NCBI GenBank assembly: GCA_034696485.1
Contig: JAQIWT010000016.1
Coordinates: forward strand, 1-62,067
Source: Isohypsibius dastychi
Lineage: Eukaryota; Tardigrada; Eutardigrada; Parachela; Isohypsibiidae
Length of the DNA: 62,067 bases
Reading direction: 5' to 3'
Below are positions 1-10,942 of this stretch, piece by piece. The notes beneath the pieces are model-generated. The model ran no database searches and had not been told where the DNA came from. It saw nothing but the letters and a program-made list of their open reading frames with translations. Position numbers and translations under genes: made by a program. Position 1 is the first letter of the stretch. Every line of letters begins with the position of its first letter.

Positions 1-13
1 TTTTAAAAAAAAG

Positions 14-29
14 CCCCCCCCCCCCCCCC
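14..29. repeat. Poly-C tract (16 C)
   Basis: Sixteen consecutive C at the left edge of the window. Confidence 0.95.
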
Positions 30-111
30 GAAATCGAAGCCCAGTCCGAAATAGAAGCCGAAATCCGGAAGCTTCGAAAGAATTGTAGCCCGGGCTTCTA
101 TTTCGGTCATT

Positions 112-1650
112 ACGGTATTTTGCCGTTCGAAACCTTTGCGACAGCGGCACCTTTGAAGAATAACTCTTCTGCCCGATGTGCAAACGGGCAAAGTAGTTGA
201 ATCAACTTTTCTGCCCGAATCGATGTACGGGCGAAATACCATAGCTGATTCGGCCATTATTTTTGGTTCAAGTAGCCCATGTCCAATCAGTATTCAGGAT
301 TTGCCAGTAATACAACAACCAGATCAACACAAAAAAGCAACACAAAAGGGGAAAAATCAAAGAAGCGAATGTTTCATGTCGCATGAACGACTGGTATCTG
401 GAAAACAATCTGATATATTCAAGGGTGTATTGAGATTCGGAACGGTGTGATGCATGAACCGCATCGATGCGGCCTTCAGATTTTTCGATCGGATTATTTG
501 CATCGATGCGACCCATGGCCCGAGGAAATAATACTAATTTCTGCATCAACGCATGTCTAAATTTTCGAAAAATGCCAAAAAGTGCATCTTCAAAACAAGC
601 ATTTGTTTTCCTTCTCGTTTTTAAATGATTAACTCAGGTGTTCTGCTGAAAATTAGCGAATAGATTGCATATTACGACTGTGTTCACGATACTCGAGACA
701 GTGTTGCGGGGTTTTTTTCCGAACCGAATATCTTCGGGGCAAGTCTGGTTCACACCGAGTGTCTCGTCAGCCGGGTCACCTGTTGAATTCGAGTTGAAAC
801 CCTCTATGAATACGGCCAGTAACGTTTCAGCTGATCTTACCCAGACCCGCCGTCTTTTCAACTTCAGTTCCCGGAATTTCGCTTGCTATGGCCTCCGATG
901 AGTCGTTTGATATTTTTTCCAACGCCATCATTCTCTTCCGATGATTTTGCTAGGTCGCATTCGCATGAAAACCTCGTACAAAGGGTGAGTCCGATGTTCG
1001 GCGTGAGTAAAAGTTCGGCGTACGTCATCAAGGCGGCATCAGCTGCCCGCTGTCCAATCAAAACAAAAGCTCGAACTAAATAGTCGCAGGGTGACGTAGG
1101 CCGAACTTTCACTCACGCCGAACATCGGACTCGCCCTTTGTAGTGATTTCGTGAGAAAATAATATTTCGCCCGATCAACTGTTTTGCCCGATTGCATACC
1201 GGGCAGAAAAGTTGATTCAACTACTTTGCCCATTTGCACATCGGGCAAAATAGTTGATTCAGTCAAAACTTGGTTTCCTTAACTTCGAATCGCCCGAAAT
1301 TGACCAAAACCTACAGAACGACGGATTTCTGGAAACCCAACATACCACGTAAAAAGACGGAAGATGAGAAAAACAAATTTATCGAGAAACATATCGAATC
1401 AACTATTTTCCCATTGCAAACTTAACCAAGAATAGGATTCGTGACGAAAACGGCTTTATCTGCGTCGCAACTTTGACACAGACAGAACAATTCGATGATA
1501 TTTCATTTTCCTTGTTAGAAAAACTGTTTACGGTCCAATGACGATCTGTGTATTGTATGGAAATGGTGACATCTTTGAAATCAACTATTTTGCCGTTCGA
1601 AGCCTTTGCGACAGCGGCACCTTTGAAGAATCAACTCCTTTTGCCCGCTC
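112..1650. repeat. Nested inverted/direct repeat region (foldback-like)
   Basis: No convincing gene occupies the first 2.1 kb. The stretch around 172-238 is repeated in reverse orientation around 1165-1245 (shared words include GCCCGATGTGCAAA and AGTTGAATCAACTTTTCTG). A block at about 112-165 containing GCGACAGCGGCACCTTTGAA returns in direct orientation at about 1577-1650. Inside lies a second, tighter inverted repeat (979-1140). Nested terminal and subterminal inverted repeats without a transposase are typical of non-autonomous foldback or MITE-type DNA elements. Short ORFs here are simply translated repeats. The element boundaries and any target-site duplication are not clear. Confidence 0.6.
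979..1140. repeat. 49-bp inverted repeat with 64-nt spacer (hairpin)
   Basis: Bases 979-1027 and 1092-1140 are reverse complements over about 49 bp with only a few mismatches; both arms contain GAGTCCGATGTTCGGCGTGA. The 64-nt spacer is unrelated. Transcribed from either strand this would give a long hairpin. It sits inside the larger inverted repeat and is probably the core of the same element. Confidence 0.8.
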
Positions 1651-2178
1651 AACCATTCTGCCCGCTACATGCGTACATTAGAAAAACGCAAAACGGATAA
1701 TAAAATGATACTTGCAAGGCTTAAAACAAGTTGGTCACTTGCAGTGTTCGAACAGGTAGATGTCGCAAACATTAGTAGATATTGTGAACTAAGAGGCTCT
1801 TTCGATGTCCCTCGACTGCAAGTCTGTCTACTAACCGGGCTGGGGTTTTGTGTCAGGCACAGCCTTCTTGGTCATCAAGATTTGTGGCGTTACACCATGA
1901 TTATGAAATAATAAATCTAAGAACAGATACTGTAGTTATCCCGACTTTCTTTCAATATCGTCGCCGTGATTTAATCATATGCCCGGAACGTGCTCTTCTC
2001 CCGTCTTTTGATTATTAATCGCTCCTTTGCGAACTTGTTAACGAACGCACATTCGCTCGCCAGATTTTACGGCAAGAGCGACTCATGCCTAAACCTGACT
2101 GGCGGTCACTATTTCGAGTATTTAGCACAACGCTTGTTCTAAACTGGACGAAGAACGCTCGATTTATAACGATTAAAG

Positions 2179-5100
2179 GTCCGCAAATTATCCATTTGAT
2201 ATACCGCCATCTGTTGCAGAAAATAACGTGCATCACCATGGCCATGATAACGCCCATTCTACAGGTGCTCAGTCGCACCACGGTCACCACACCGTTCCAG
2301 ATACGACAGCTCCAGTTCATGGCACAAATGGTGGCCATAACCCTTCGCATAATGTCAGTAAAGTCCATTCAGGACATCATAGCACTCATGATGCAAGTCA
2401 AGCACATCCAGGTTCACACGACCACCATGGAACCCATGCAGCAAACCCTGGCCATCATGCAACCATGACGGCGCACCACGGTACGGTCATTAACGCCGAA
2501 CACTGGGGCGACCGCCACACAGACAATTAAGACAAGCAGACGAGCACTGAAATAAACAGATGTTATATACAGGTCACAACCCTGATCATCATGGACATAC
2601 CGGACACCATGGAAATCCTTCTGCCCATCAACCTTCACATTCAAATAATCCCACACATCCCCCTGCCCATGACGCTCATGCAGCGCATCCACATCCCCAT
2701 GGAGCAGCTCATGGAGAGCATGGAGCGGTTCATGGGGGGCATCATGGGGCTCATGGTGCACACGGAGCCCATGGTGCACACGGTACGCACGGAGAACATG
2801 CCACTGGACACGGAATGCACGAGGCTCATGGAGCCCATGGAAGTGGACATGGTTTGCATGGAGCCCATGGAACACATGGATTGCATGAAACACATGCAGG
2901 ACATGGCGCTGCTCATGGATCACATGGAGGCCACGGAGTACATGGGGCACCGCATGGATCTCACGGTGCTCCACATGGAAACCATGAAGATGCGCACCAC
3001 GGATCTCATGGAGCTCATGCGAACGTTAACCATCCCCATGGAGGTCATGGTGCTCCACATGGAAACCATGAAAATGTGCACCACGGATCTCATGGAGCTC
3101 ATGCGAACGGTAGCCATCCCCATGGAGGTCACGGAGGCCACGGTGCTCATGGAAACGACCATAGCAGTGCACATGGACATCATGGGGCAACACATGGAAA
3201 CCACGAAGCTCAGCATGGTCATGCAGCAGTTCATCACGGCCATCAGTCAGGCCATCACGCCCCGCATCCACCTCCACCTGAGCATGCTCACCATCATGCC
3301 ACCACACACCATCAACAACATGGGCATCATTCACATCCACATGATCAAAGTGGACATCATGGGCATCATGCAGCACATGCTTCTTCGCATCCTGGACATG
3401 GCCATCCACACCCTGTGCATGGTCACAGTGTGCACTCACATGACCCCCACGCTGGTCAAATTGTACATCCTCACGCAACACATCATCCACATGTCATGCA
3501 CGTGGCAAACCACCATCCTCATCAAACTACTCATCATCTTCACTCAGGACACAGCTCACCGCATAGCACTCATCACACTGTACATCAACCGAATTCACCT
3601 GGCATGCATTATGTACACCCATCAGGAGCTGGTGAGTTATACCGTATGTTCACGATTTTTATTTGACATTTCTCAGATGAGTTCCAGATGAATCGTTTTT
3701 TCAGTTACTTGAATCATTTACACCCTTACCAGTTATTTCATATAAATCGTGATGCGGCAGTCCAGTCTTTAATTCCATCTGCGCGCCGACTCCCTTTACC
3801 AAATTTTTCGGTAACATATTTTTCTTCAGTTGGCCATCACAATGCACATCATATGACAGGGACGACAGGTAATCACGGACTGGCGTCATCAATAAACCCG
3901 TTTGAAGTTTGTGTGCAATGATGTGTATATCAGGATATCCTCAGAACCATTCCGGATATTCATCTCCGCATCAGTTTACCGATTCTCCATATCCTGGTGA
4001 TTTGGGTAACGTACCGCTAGCGCTGAATACCTCTTAGAAAAATACAAAAGTGTCAAAAAATTCTCATAAAAACCAAACAAAAAAGTAATGACGGGACTTA
4101 GTGACAGCAGAACAAATCGTTTTGTTTGAATCAGGTAGACTCTGGACACCTACCTACAATGTGCCGAGGAGCATGTATGGAGAATCTACTTTCATCCCAT
4201 CACCGGTACATATAACTATCATTGCCATATTTCATTTGTTGAACTTATTTTCAGCTTGGAACAGGCCGCCGAAGCGCTGCATTGAATTCTTTCTCTGATG
4301 TGGGGGTCGGTGCTCTTCAGGAATCGCTTGAGCTCGAACAAAGCCGCAGACGATACTGTGAAAAAATGATCGCAAGCATCCAAGCAACACTAACGGAAGC
4401 GAACGAGGAAATCCATGCACTGACTGAGCAGTCTAGACGGAGGGAGAATATGCTTGCAGAAAAAGAGGATAAAATAAGGGCTCTTCGAATCGAACATAGC
4501 AACATGGAGAACTTTCTTCGCAGCAATCTGGAAGAGACAGGAAACAAATACCGATGTCTGGTTACGGCATGTGAGCAGGATCGATCTGAATGGAGATCTG
4601 CACAACTATCATACACCGAAAAGATAAGCGGTAATATGCATTTTTAAGTTACTTAAAGTTAAGACTGTTTGTCTGCTTCAAAACCAACCCGTTTACCTTG
4701 CCGAGCAATATCAACAAGAGGAGGTGTAAACCAGATGGTGTGAAGCCGGATTTTCTGGGCAGATCTCTGTGTCCCCAACTCTTCGCCAACCCCCCCCCCC
4801 CCACACCAGCGACAGTATTTTCTTGTTACTGAAACCATCTCGCTTGAGAATTAGGGAAATCCAGCGTCCAAGAACTATTTCTGTCAGCTTCCAGGGTGAA
4901 GTAATTTCTGGATCGAAACTGCTTCCGATTTATGGCATATCAGATCAACTCCAGCCTGCTTCATAGACCTGATCTCCAATCACCTTACCGATTACGCTCG
5001 ATTCTGCATTAGGTTTTTGTTCATGGACGCAGATAATCCTTCGGTTTACCTAAATCCATGCTGACCACATTGACAAAGCACCGAGAAATATTTGTGTGAA

Positions 5101-6659
5101 GTGTGGATATACATGTGCCCCTGTGTTGTCCAGTCTTTATACGCCCCCCCCCCCCCCCCCCCATCCTCCCTGCTGGGGAAAACACTATCGTAACTGAAGT
5201 CGCGTCCCGAAGATAACTGGAGACGACATGGATCCTAACTTTCAAAGAGGTTGAAATGCATATTTTTGTGAGGTGAAAATCGGAAAAAGTTGCTTTGATA
5301 ACATAATTGGGTGGACTTGTGGTTCGTGTAGTAGAATCGAGTACCTTAGTTTTCAACCCGGTCAAGTCAGGTAAACAAACACAAAACCAGACTCACCGCA
5401 GGTTTGATTTCGTTCATATTCCTCAGAAAAGTCTTCCTAGCAGGAGTTCTGATGTTCGGCACGTGGAAAACACTTTGGATCTGCTCTTGCGCAGGATTCA
5501 CAAGATCCAGTGTGCTGACAGTAATTTTTTCATCACGGAGAGTTCCATAAAAATTATGGTAATGCTACAGAAAATATCAGGAAAATGGTCAACCATAATG
5601 TGATCATATGAATAGCTGATTGATATTTCTGCATTTTCGCCCGCTCTGCATCTTTACGATAAGCATGACACAGATGGGATAACCTGTGGGTTCAAATATT
5701 CTGCCCATGTAACTGTGAAATCTCGTAGATCATCCAACGATTTATTAATACGCTATATTATGTTTACATGCAGAACTGGAAAATCGTGTTCGCTTGCTCA
5801 GAGATGAAGTCAAAGGTTCAAGATTGCGTTTGTCGGATCTGGAAGCTGACCGTAGTCGGCTAGTTTGTACGGTGAGGGAAGCAGAACTGGAATTGAATCG
5901 TGTAAGAAATTCTACTCAAGGAGAGCGCTTGCTACTGGAGAATTTGAAAAACGACCACAAGAAACGGACCGGTGAGCTGTGCGCCGAGCTGGAAAGTTTG
6001 AAAAAATATGGCGACCATCAAGAACGCAAGTGTCGGGAACTAGAGGATCGTCTGAGCAGAACTCAAGCACAGCTAGAAAACGCCATTCATTGCAAAGATG
6101 CTGCTGAGCAGGAAATCTTAGAGCAGGCTGCCAAGTAAGTCGTGCTTCGTTTATTGATGACCCAGTTTCTTCTGGTGACTCTGGTAATATTTCTAGACAG
6201 CAGGCCACTCTGTGCGAAGTTACCAGAAGTCTAAGGTCTGAATACGAGATTAAACTAGCGGAAGCGGAACACCGTAGTCGCAGAGAAGTTGAAAAACTAA
6301 GCTGCATTCCGGTTCGGAGGTATAGCGAAAGCGTGGACTGCATAAGAGATTCGATTCGAAATGAGTATGAGGAGAAAATAACAAAACTCAAAACGGACTA
6401 CCGGTTAAAGGAGAGCAGTTACGAAAGACAACAGCATAGAATGTTGGACAAAATGCGGGAGTACGAAAATAAGCTCGAGGATATCATCCGTAACAAAGAG
6501 AAAGAAACTTTTGTGTACAAGAAAACATACCGTGCAGCTTCACCCTGCAAAACTCAATTTGACTGGAAAGATACCTGTCGCAAATACACTGATGACAAGT
6601 GGGGAGATAAAGAATTTGGAAGCGCTCGAGTGGGCGACTCTTGTGCTGGGAGTACGTGA
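2179..6659 (+). CDS. Histidine-rich / coiled-coil chimeric protein (multi-exon)
   Basis: Proposed exons: 2179-2480, 2573-3631, 3830-3868, 3934-4005, 4135-4205, 4255-4630, 5774-6134, 6197-6659. The first four junctions are all phase 1 (G|GT-type codons) and keep a frame made of His, Gly, Ala and Ser repeats such as HGAHGAHGAHG over roughly 450 residues. From 4255 the frame becomes charged heptad-like coiled coil rich in E, K, R and L, about 400 residues, ending at TGA 6657-6659. The exon at 3934 ends at a good donor in the same phase as the 4135 acceptor, so both halves can be one protein. If that donor is skipped, the His protein stops at 4037. The N-terminal exon and start codon were not found; an in-frame stop lies just before 2179. 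His-rich repeats of this kind suggest metal binding, which is inference. The family was not recognised. Intron 4631-5773 is long and holds two poly-C tracts. Confidence 0.6.
4790..4802. repeat. Poly-C tract (13 C)
   Basis: Homopolymer of 13 C inside the long intron of the His-rich/coiled-coil gene. It is one of eleven such tracts in the window. Confidence 0.95.
5144..5162. repeat. Poly-C tract (19 C)
   Basis: Homopolymer of 19 C in the same intron as the tract at 4790. Confidence 0.95.
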
Positions 6660-7765
6660 TTGCGTTTCACATTGCTGTTTAATAATACAGTGGGTGCTGT
6701 CTCCCTGATAGCTCTTGCAAGATTCTCATCGGACCGGCTTTTGCTTCCCAGTAAATTGCAAATACCTGATTCGGGAAGAAGATCTTGCTCCTTGCGAAGA
6801 AAATACAGGTTTTAACAAGACAGTTCCGATATATACGTATCCCGGTGATTCGTTTCTTTTGTTCTGCATTATATTTGTGTTTGTAAATGAAAATGGCCAA
6901 AGGCGGATACTTGTGTTTCAAAGTTATTCTCAGTTTATTTGCCTGTAGCACGGCGAGACCGGTTCGCTTAGAAACAGTTCTACATAAATTCCACAAAACC
7001 AAAATCTGAATGTGACACAAAAATTGTTGCTTCCTCACCAGATGCAGCCAGGCCGCATGCCCCATAAAACGCGAACTTGTCAACCTTACAAACACATTTC
7101 AGTGAATGATGGACGCACCAGGAAGCGCGATAACCTCATCGTCCACGATTACCATTCGTTAGTCAGGTTTTCCTCGAAAAAATGGAGTCGCTTAAGATTT
7201 GCTTTTATCGATCAACCCCTTAAACAAGGGCATGTGATAAGAAGATATTTGATTCGGTTAGAATTTCAGCCCGATTAGCTCAAATGATTACCAGTAGTGG
7301 GTTGTAGGAATTCAAAATATTGAGGGGCTGATTCGGATTATCAGATCAGATGTAATCCAACTTTTGTGGATCACCAGTGAAACTGCCTTCATTCTGATCG
7401 GATGGAATGACTTCCCCAAGAGGGTAAAGTCTTATCAGAGGCGAATCAAAGTTTTATTAGAGCCAAAGCGGGAGTGAGTTAAGAAATGGAAATATCCCGG
7501 CGAAAAGCGTTTCGTAACGCTTTCCCCTATGCTACCTTCGGTTGGCATGCTGTCCTGCCACATTCTTCGTTTGAAAAAGTAAATATCTGGCAATAATGGT
7601 CTTCTCCGGCGGTAAAAAAGGCTTTGTTTGGTTTTGTCGATTTATGGGTTAACTGCTGGGATTGGCTAGGGTCGGTTTAGTTGGGTTGGTTAGTTTGGCT
7701 TAGAAGAGACAGGAAGGGGAAGAACTAAGTGTGTGAGTGAGTGAATGTGTGAGTGAATGAGTTAG

Positions 7766-8335
7766 ATGCAGGGTAGATGCACCTACGAAGTGTGACTTGA
7801 CGAACTAACACGTGACATTGCCGCTACAAGCTTCGTCAAGTGAGCCCGTTCGCGACGAGTTCTAGCTGATTTCTCGTCGTCTGCTTGACGAAGTTCTTTT
7901 CGACATTTTCAGACAACTTAGACTCAATACCTTGCACCTAATTTCAACACAGTTTATTTGGATATCATAGAAGATGTAAGCTGAGAAAGAACAAGCTGAT
8001 TGGATATCTCCAGACCACATTGTTTTAGAGAAGGAAAGAAGAGGATTTTGATTCAGTATTTTGCAGTAGATTTTTCCAATATCCTTTCCTTCAAACGTGG
8101 AAAAATTAAAAAAGGTTTAACGTGCTAAATTGAGCTAGATTCTCCACAAGTGGAATAAGTGAATCTTTGAAGTCAAAATTTGGAAGAAAACCAAAACAAT
8201 GAGGTGTGGAACGACAATGTTCGTCAAGTCAAGCTGTCGAGTCATCTAACCCGAATTTTCCCTGTAGCGAACTTGTTTGAAAACTTCGTCAGCTGAACGA
8301 GTTCGTCAAGTAATTGGGGGTGCATCTAACCCTGG
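7766..8335. mobile_element. MITE-like element with imperfect terminal inverted repeats
   Basis: The left end reads CAGGGTAGATGCACC followed closely by ACTTGACGAAC. The reverse complement of the right end (8298-8335) reads CAGGGTTAGATGCACC followed by ACTTGACGAAC. Internal copies of the CTTGACGAA/TTCGTCAAG word are scattered through both arms. The interior encodes nothing recognisable, so if mobile it is non-autonomous. A target-site duplication was not identified with confidence. Confidence 0.55.
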
Positions 8336-8593
8336 CTGAGTGAGTCAGTACTCGCGTATTGCGCAATAGTTTATATTTGTTTATACTTTTGAGAACAAAG
8401 GAAGCTTATACTTTTTTAATACTTTTTGCATGGTGCGCTCTACCTCAGCTCGAGGAGTGTTTATAGGTCCTTCCCCCTGAGGGGGGAGGATAAAAATGAG
8501 TCCTGTGTAAAAGGAGGTGGTGACAGGAAACTGGAGACATGAAGGTGTTTTGGCTTTCTTTCCATGCAGTAGAAGGAGATTAAAGATGGAAAA

Positions 8594-8950
8594 TAATTAG
8601 TTCGTAGTTAATAGTCAGACTATTTAGTCCAAGTTTTGGACTAACTCACCAGATTAGTTTGTCGGAAAAAACTGAACTCCGGAAATACTTAGTCGCGATA
8701 ACCAACTGTCAACTTTAGTTAAGTCGGTAAATGGTTAATAGTCAGTATATAAGTATAGATGTAAATATAAAAGTATGTGTATATATGAATGTATGTATAC
8801 AGTATAGTATATAAGTCTTAGTTATAAGTATGCACAATAGTTAGTTCGTAGTTTATAGTCGGAATATTTAGCCCAAGTTTTGGACTAAACTGCTGTATTT
8901 AATAAGTTCTAAAAACTGGATCTCCGAATTTAAGTGATCGGTAGTCGAGT
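8594..8950. repeat. Imperfect direct duplication, unit about 235-240 bp
   Basis: The word TTAGTTCGTAGTT followed by a TATAGTCRGAMTATTTAG-like stretch and CCAAGTTTTGGACTAA occurs at about 8597-8645 and again at about 8836-8885. Similar sequence downstream of each copy (ACTGAACTCCG against ACTGGATCTCCG) extends the duplication. AT-rich degenerate repeats lie between the copies. Confidence 0.55.
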
Positions 8951-9335
8951 TTCATAGTTTCGACTATATTTTGTCCATCTTTTGAAGGAGTCATGAAGAC
9001 TCGAGAACAACGAAGACTGAGGGAGAAATCTGGAACGTTTTTGCACAGTTCTCAATGTTGCTTGACATAAGTGGTCAGAATTGCCGCTTGGACTTCTTTG
9101 TATGTTTTTGCATGTAAACCTGGACGCAGTCACTCAATGGATATGGGAGGTGGTGGGTTTGGTGAAGGTCAAGTTGTGCGGTTCGACATTCACGTCATAG
9201 CTCAAATTCACGCGCAAGGTTTGTGTTGCTAGCGGTTGCTTGGCAGTTTTCTGATCTCAGTAGAGAGTTAGTTCCAACTTATTTCGATGAACAGCTTTTT
9301 AATTTATCTGTGCTATTAATTTCTACTACTCGACA

Positions 9336-9621
9336 ATGGGGCGATCCCGATCCAGATCACGATCGCGTTCGAAATCGGGAAAGCATGGCAAGCAACCGGT
9401 CCGCTTCACGACTTCGTATGGCCAAAAAGTTTCTTTTGTTGCAAACATGTGCAAAAACCACAAGCACAAGAAGAGCCGTCGGGTAAGATGTTTCTTATAT
9501 TTGTTTGATCTCCACCTCAACGAATATCACACAGCGACGACAAAAAATGATTCGCGTCAGATCGTACCTTCGGCGACCATCAAAAAAGCGAGGACGAGGC
9601 GGCCGATCACGGGTAGCGTAA
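9336..9621 (+). CDS. Small Arg/Ser/Lys-rich basic protein (protamine-like)
   Basis: Two exons, 9336-9482 and 9535-9621, with a 52-nt GT-AG intron in phase 0, give a 77-residue protein that begins MGRSRSRSRSRSKSGKHG and ends KKRGRGGRSRVA. By my count about 18 Arg and 11 Lys, near 38 percent basic residues. The RS repeat and Arg/Lys-rich tail resemble sperm nuclear basic proteins (protamine-like) or a short SR-type protein; I cannot separate these. The nearby cilium and sperm genes favour the former only weakly. Reading through the intron gives a longer frame (to 9761) whose extra part lacks this composition, supporting splicing. No Cys cluster is seen. Confidence 0.6.
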
Positions 9622-10942
9622 AAGTTCTCATCATTCCTAGCCCAGTCAGCGTATGCCAGGATTTAAGAGTAAAACCTGACGTTTTAGAGTCGAAGATGAA
9701 GCTCACGCTGATGGGAGAGATTTCGCCATTTCCAGTCGACCCGGTCGCGACGGTTGCTTAGCTGAGTAATGCCCCAAAAACAAGGACGCTTCAGGCTGTA
9801 TTATTTCCAAATATTATCATGTATTTTCACAGTTCACCCGTATTGGTAGCAATACCTTTCTCATAGAAAACATCCTTCTGTTTGAAATTCAAGAATGCAC
9901 ATTATGCACATTTTCGGATATGAAGACCTTTTATTAATCCAATTATAATGCACCGAAGTGCAGAAAAGGAGCTCGAACCAGTCATATCAATAAACCATGT
10001 TCAGTGCTCTGTGTCACTAGTGTTTCATCGGCCTGTCAAGGGTCCATGTAAATCAGGCATGGCTAAAGGAACCGCTGGACTACCTCTGCGTCATATACCT
10101 TGTTCGACGAGGTCATGTACGTGACTATCGCGAAAACGTAATCTTCGTAATGCGATATCTTTTACGAAGGAGTATAGCTGAATGGACACCCATACCTGTG
10201 GAAGACCTAGGTCAGATGCTCGCGTCACACTGCACCTAGCATTATACGAACCTCGATTATCTCAAACCCTTTGTGAATTTTGTGTGTGACATATGACACC
10301 CGATAATTTTAATGGTGTAAATGGTGCTCTATGTTTTAACCTTTGATTGTACTCACTATCGCTTAAAAACCGTCAGATGCACTCAGGTTTCTTCGGTCAA
10401 AAAAGACGGTGAGTACCTGAACCAACTAGAGTGCGAGTGTTGATATCCTGAGGATGCGGGCGGGGGGGGGGGGGGGATCACTATCACTTGGTCTGTGAAG
10501 TCGATATTCGTTCTTCCACGACTGAAAGCTAGGTGGTTATGTTTCATGAAGATTCAGTACAGCTTTGACCGTTTCCTCAAGGTTCAATAAACTTTTTTTG
10601 AATCGGTGGATTCGAAAAAATATGGTTTTTGAATCGGTTTATTGAGACGGTTGGAATTATAATACTGTGTCGAGTTGCGAACATGCAGGACTCGTTTACG
10701 TTGATGAAGTTTACTGAGATTTCTGAAGGTTTTTGAGAACGTGGCAAAATGGTAGAAACTCTTTAATTAAAATATACACGATAGCTAAAGAATAATTAAG
10801 TGCAGTGAACTATCTTGCCGGTATTATACCGCAACTTCTCTGTCTTTGGGTTCTCGTGGATATGGAATTTCTCAAATTCCAGTTGAACGACCAACTGGCA
10901 ACTCAGTCGTTTTCTTGTCACTTCATGTGTGAGTGATTTGAG
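9622..10942. other. Gene-free interval
   Basis: No supportable gene. Contains a 15-G run (10462-10476) and, near 10585-10650, a short imperfect inverted repeat around TCAATAAAC and GTTTATTGAG. The right end is the 3' flank of the leftward BTB-BACK gene. Confidence 0.55.
10462..10476. repeat. Poly-G tract (15 G)
   Basis: Homopolymer of 15 G on the plus strand, in intergenic DNA. Confidence 0.95.

Larger units (their letters stand above)
6660..9335. other. Gene-free interval, repeat-rich
   Basis: No ORF here has coding character or a conserved motif. The interval holds a GTGA/GAAT-type microsatellite near 7730-7762, a MITE-like element (about 7766-8335) and an imperfect direct duplication (about 8594-8950). 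Promoter elements for the small gene at 9336 could lie at its right end but none is recognisable. Confidence 0.6.

Noticed and set aside
2414-3490. Long open frames on the minus strand and in other plus frames opposite the His-rich exons
   Set aside because: They are shadows of a CAT/CAC/GGN-repetitive coding sequence; repeats keep several frames open at once. Only the His frame joins to flanking exons.
9336-9761. Read-through version of the small basic gene
   Set aside because: The retained intron breaks the basic composition, and a canonical GT-AG intron restores an Arg/Lys-rich tail with its own stop at 9619-9621.
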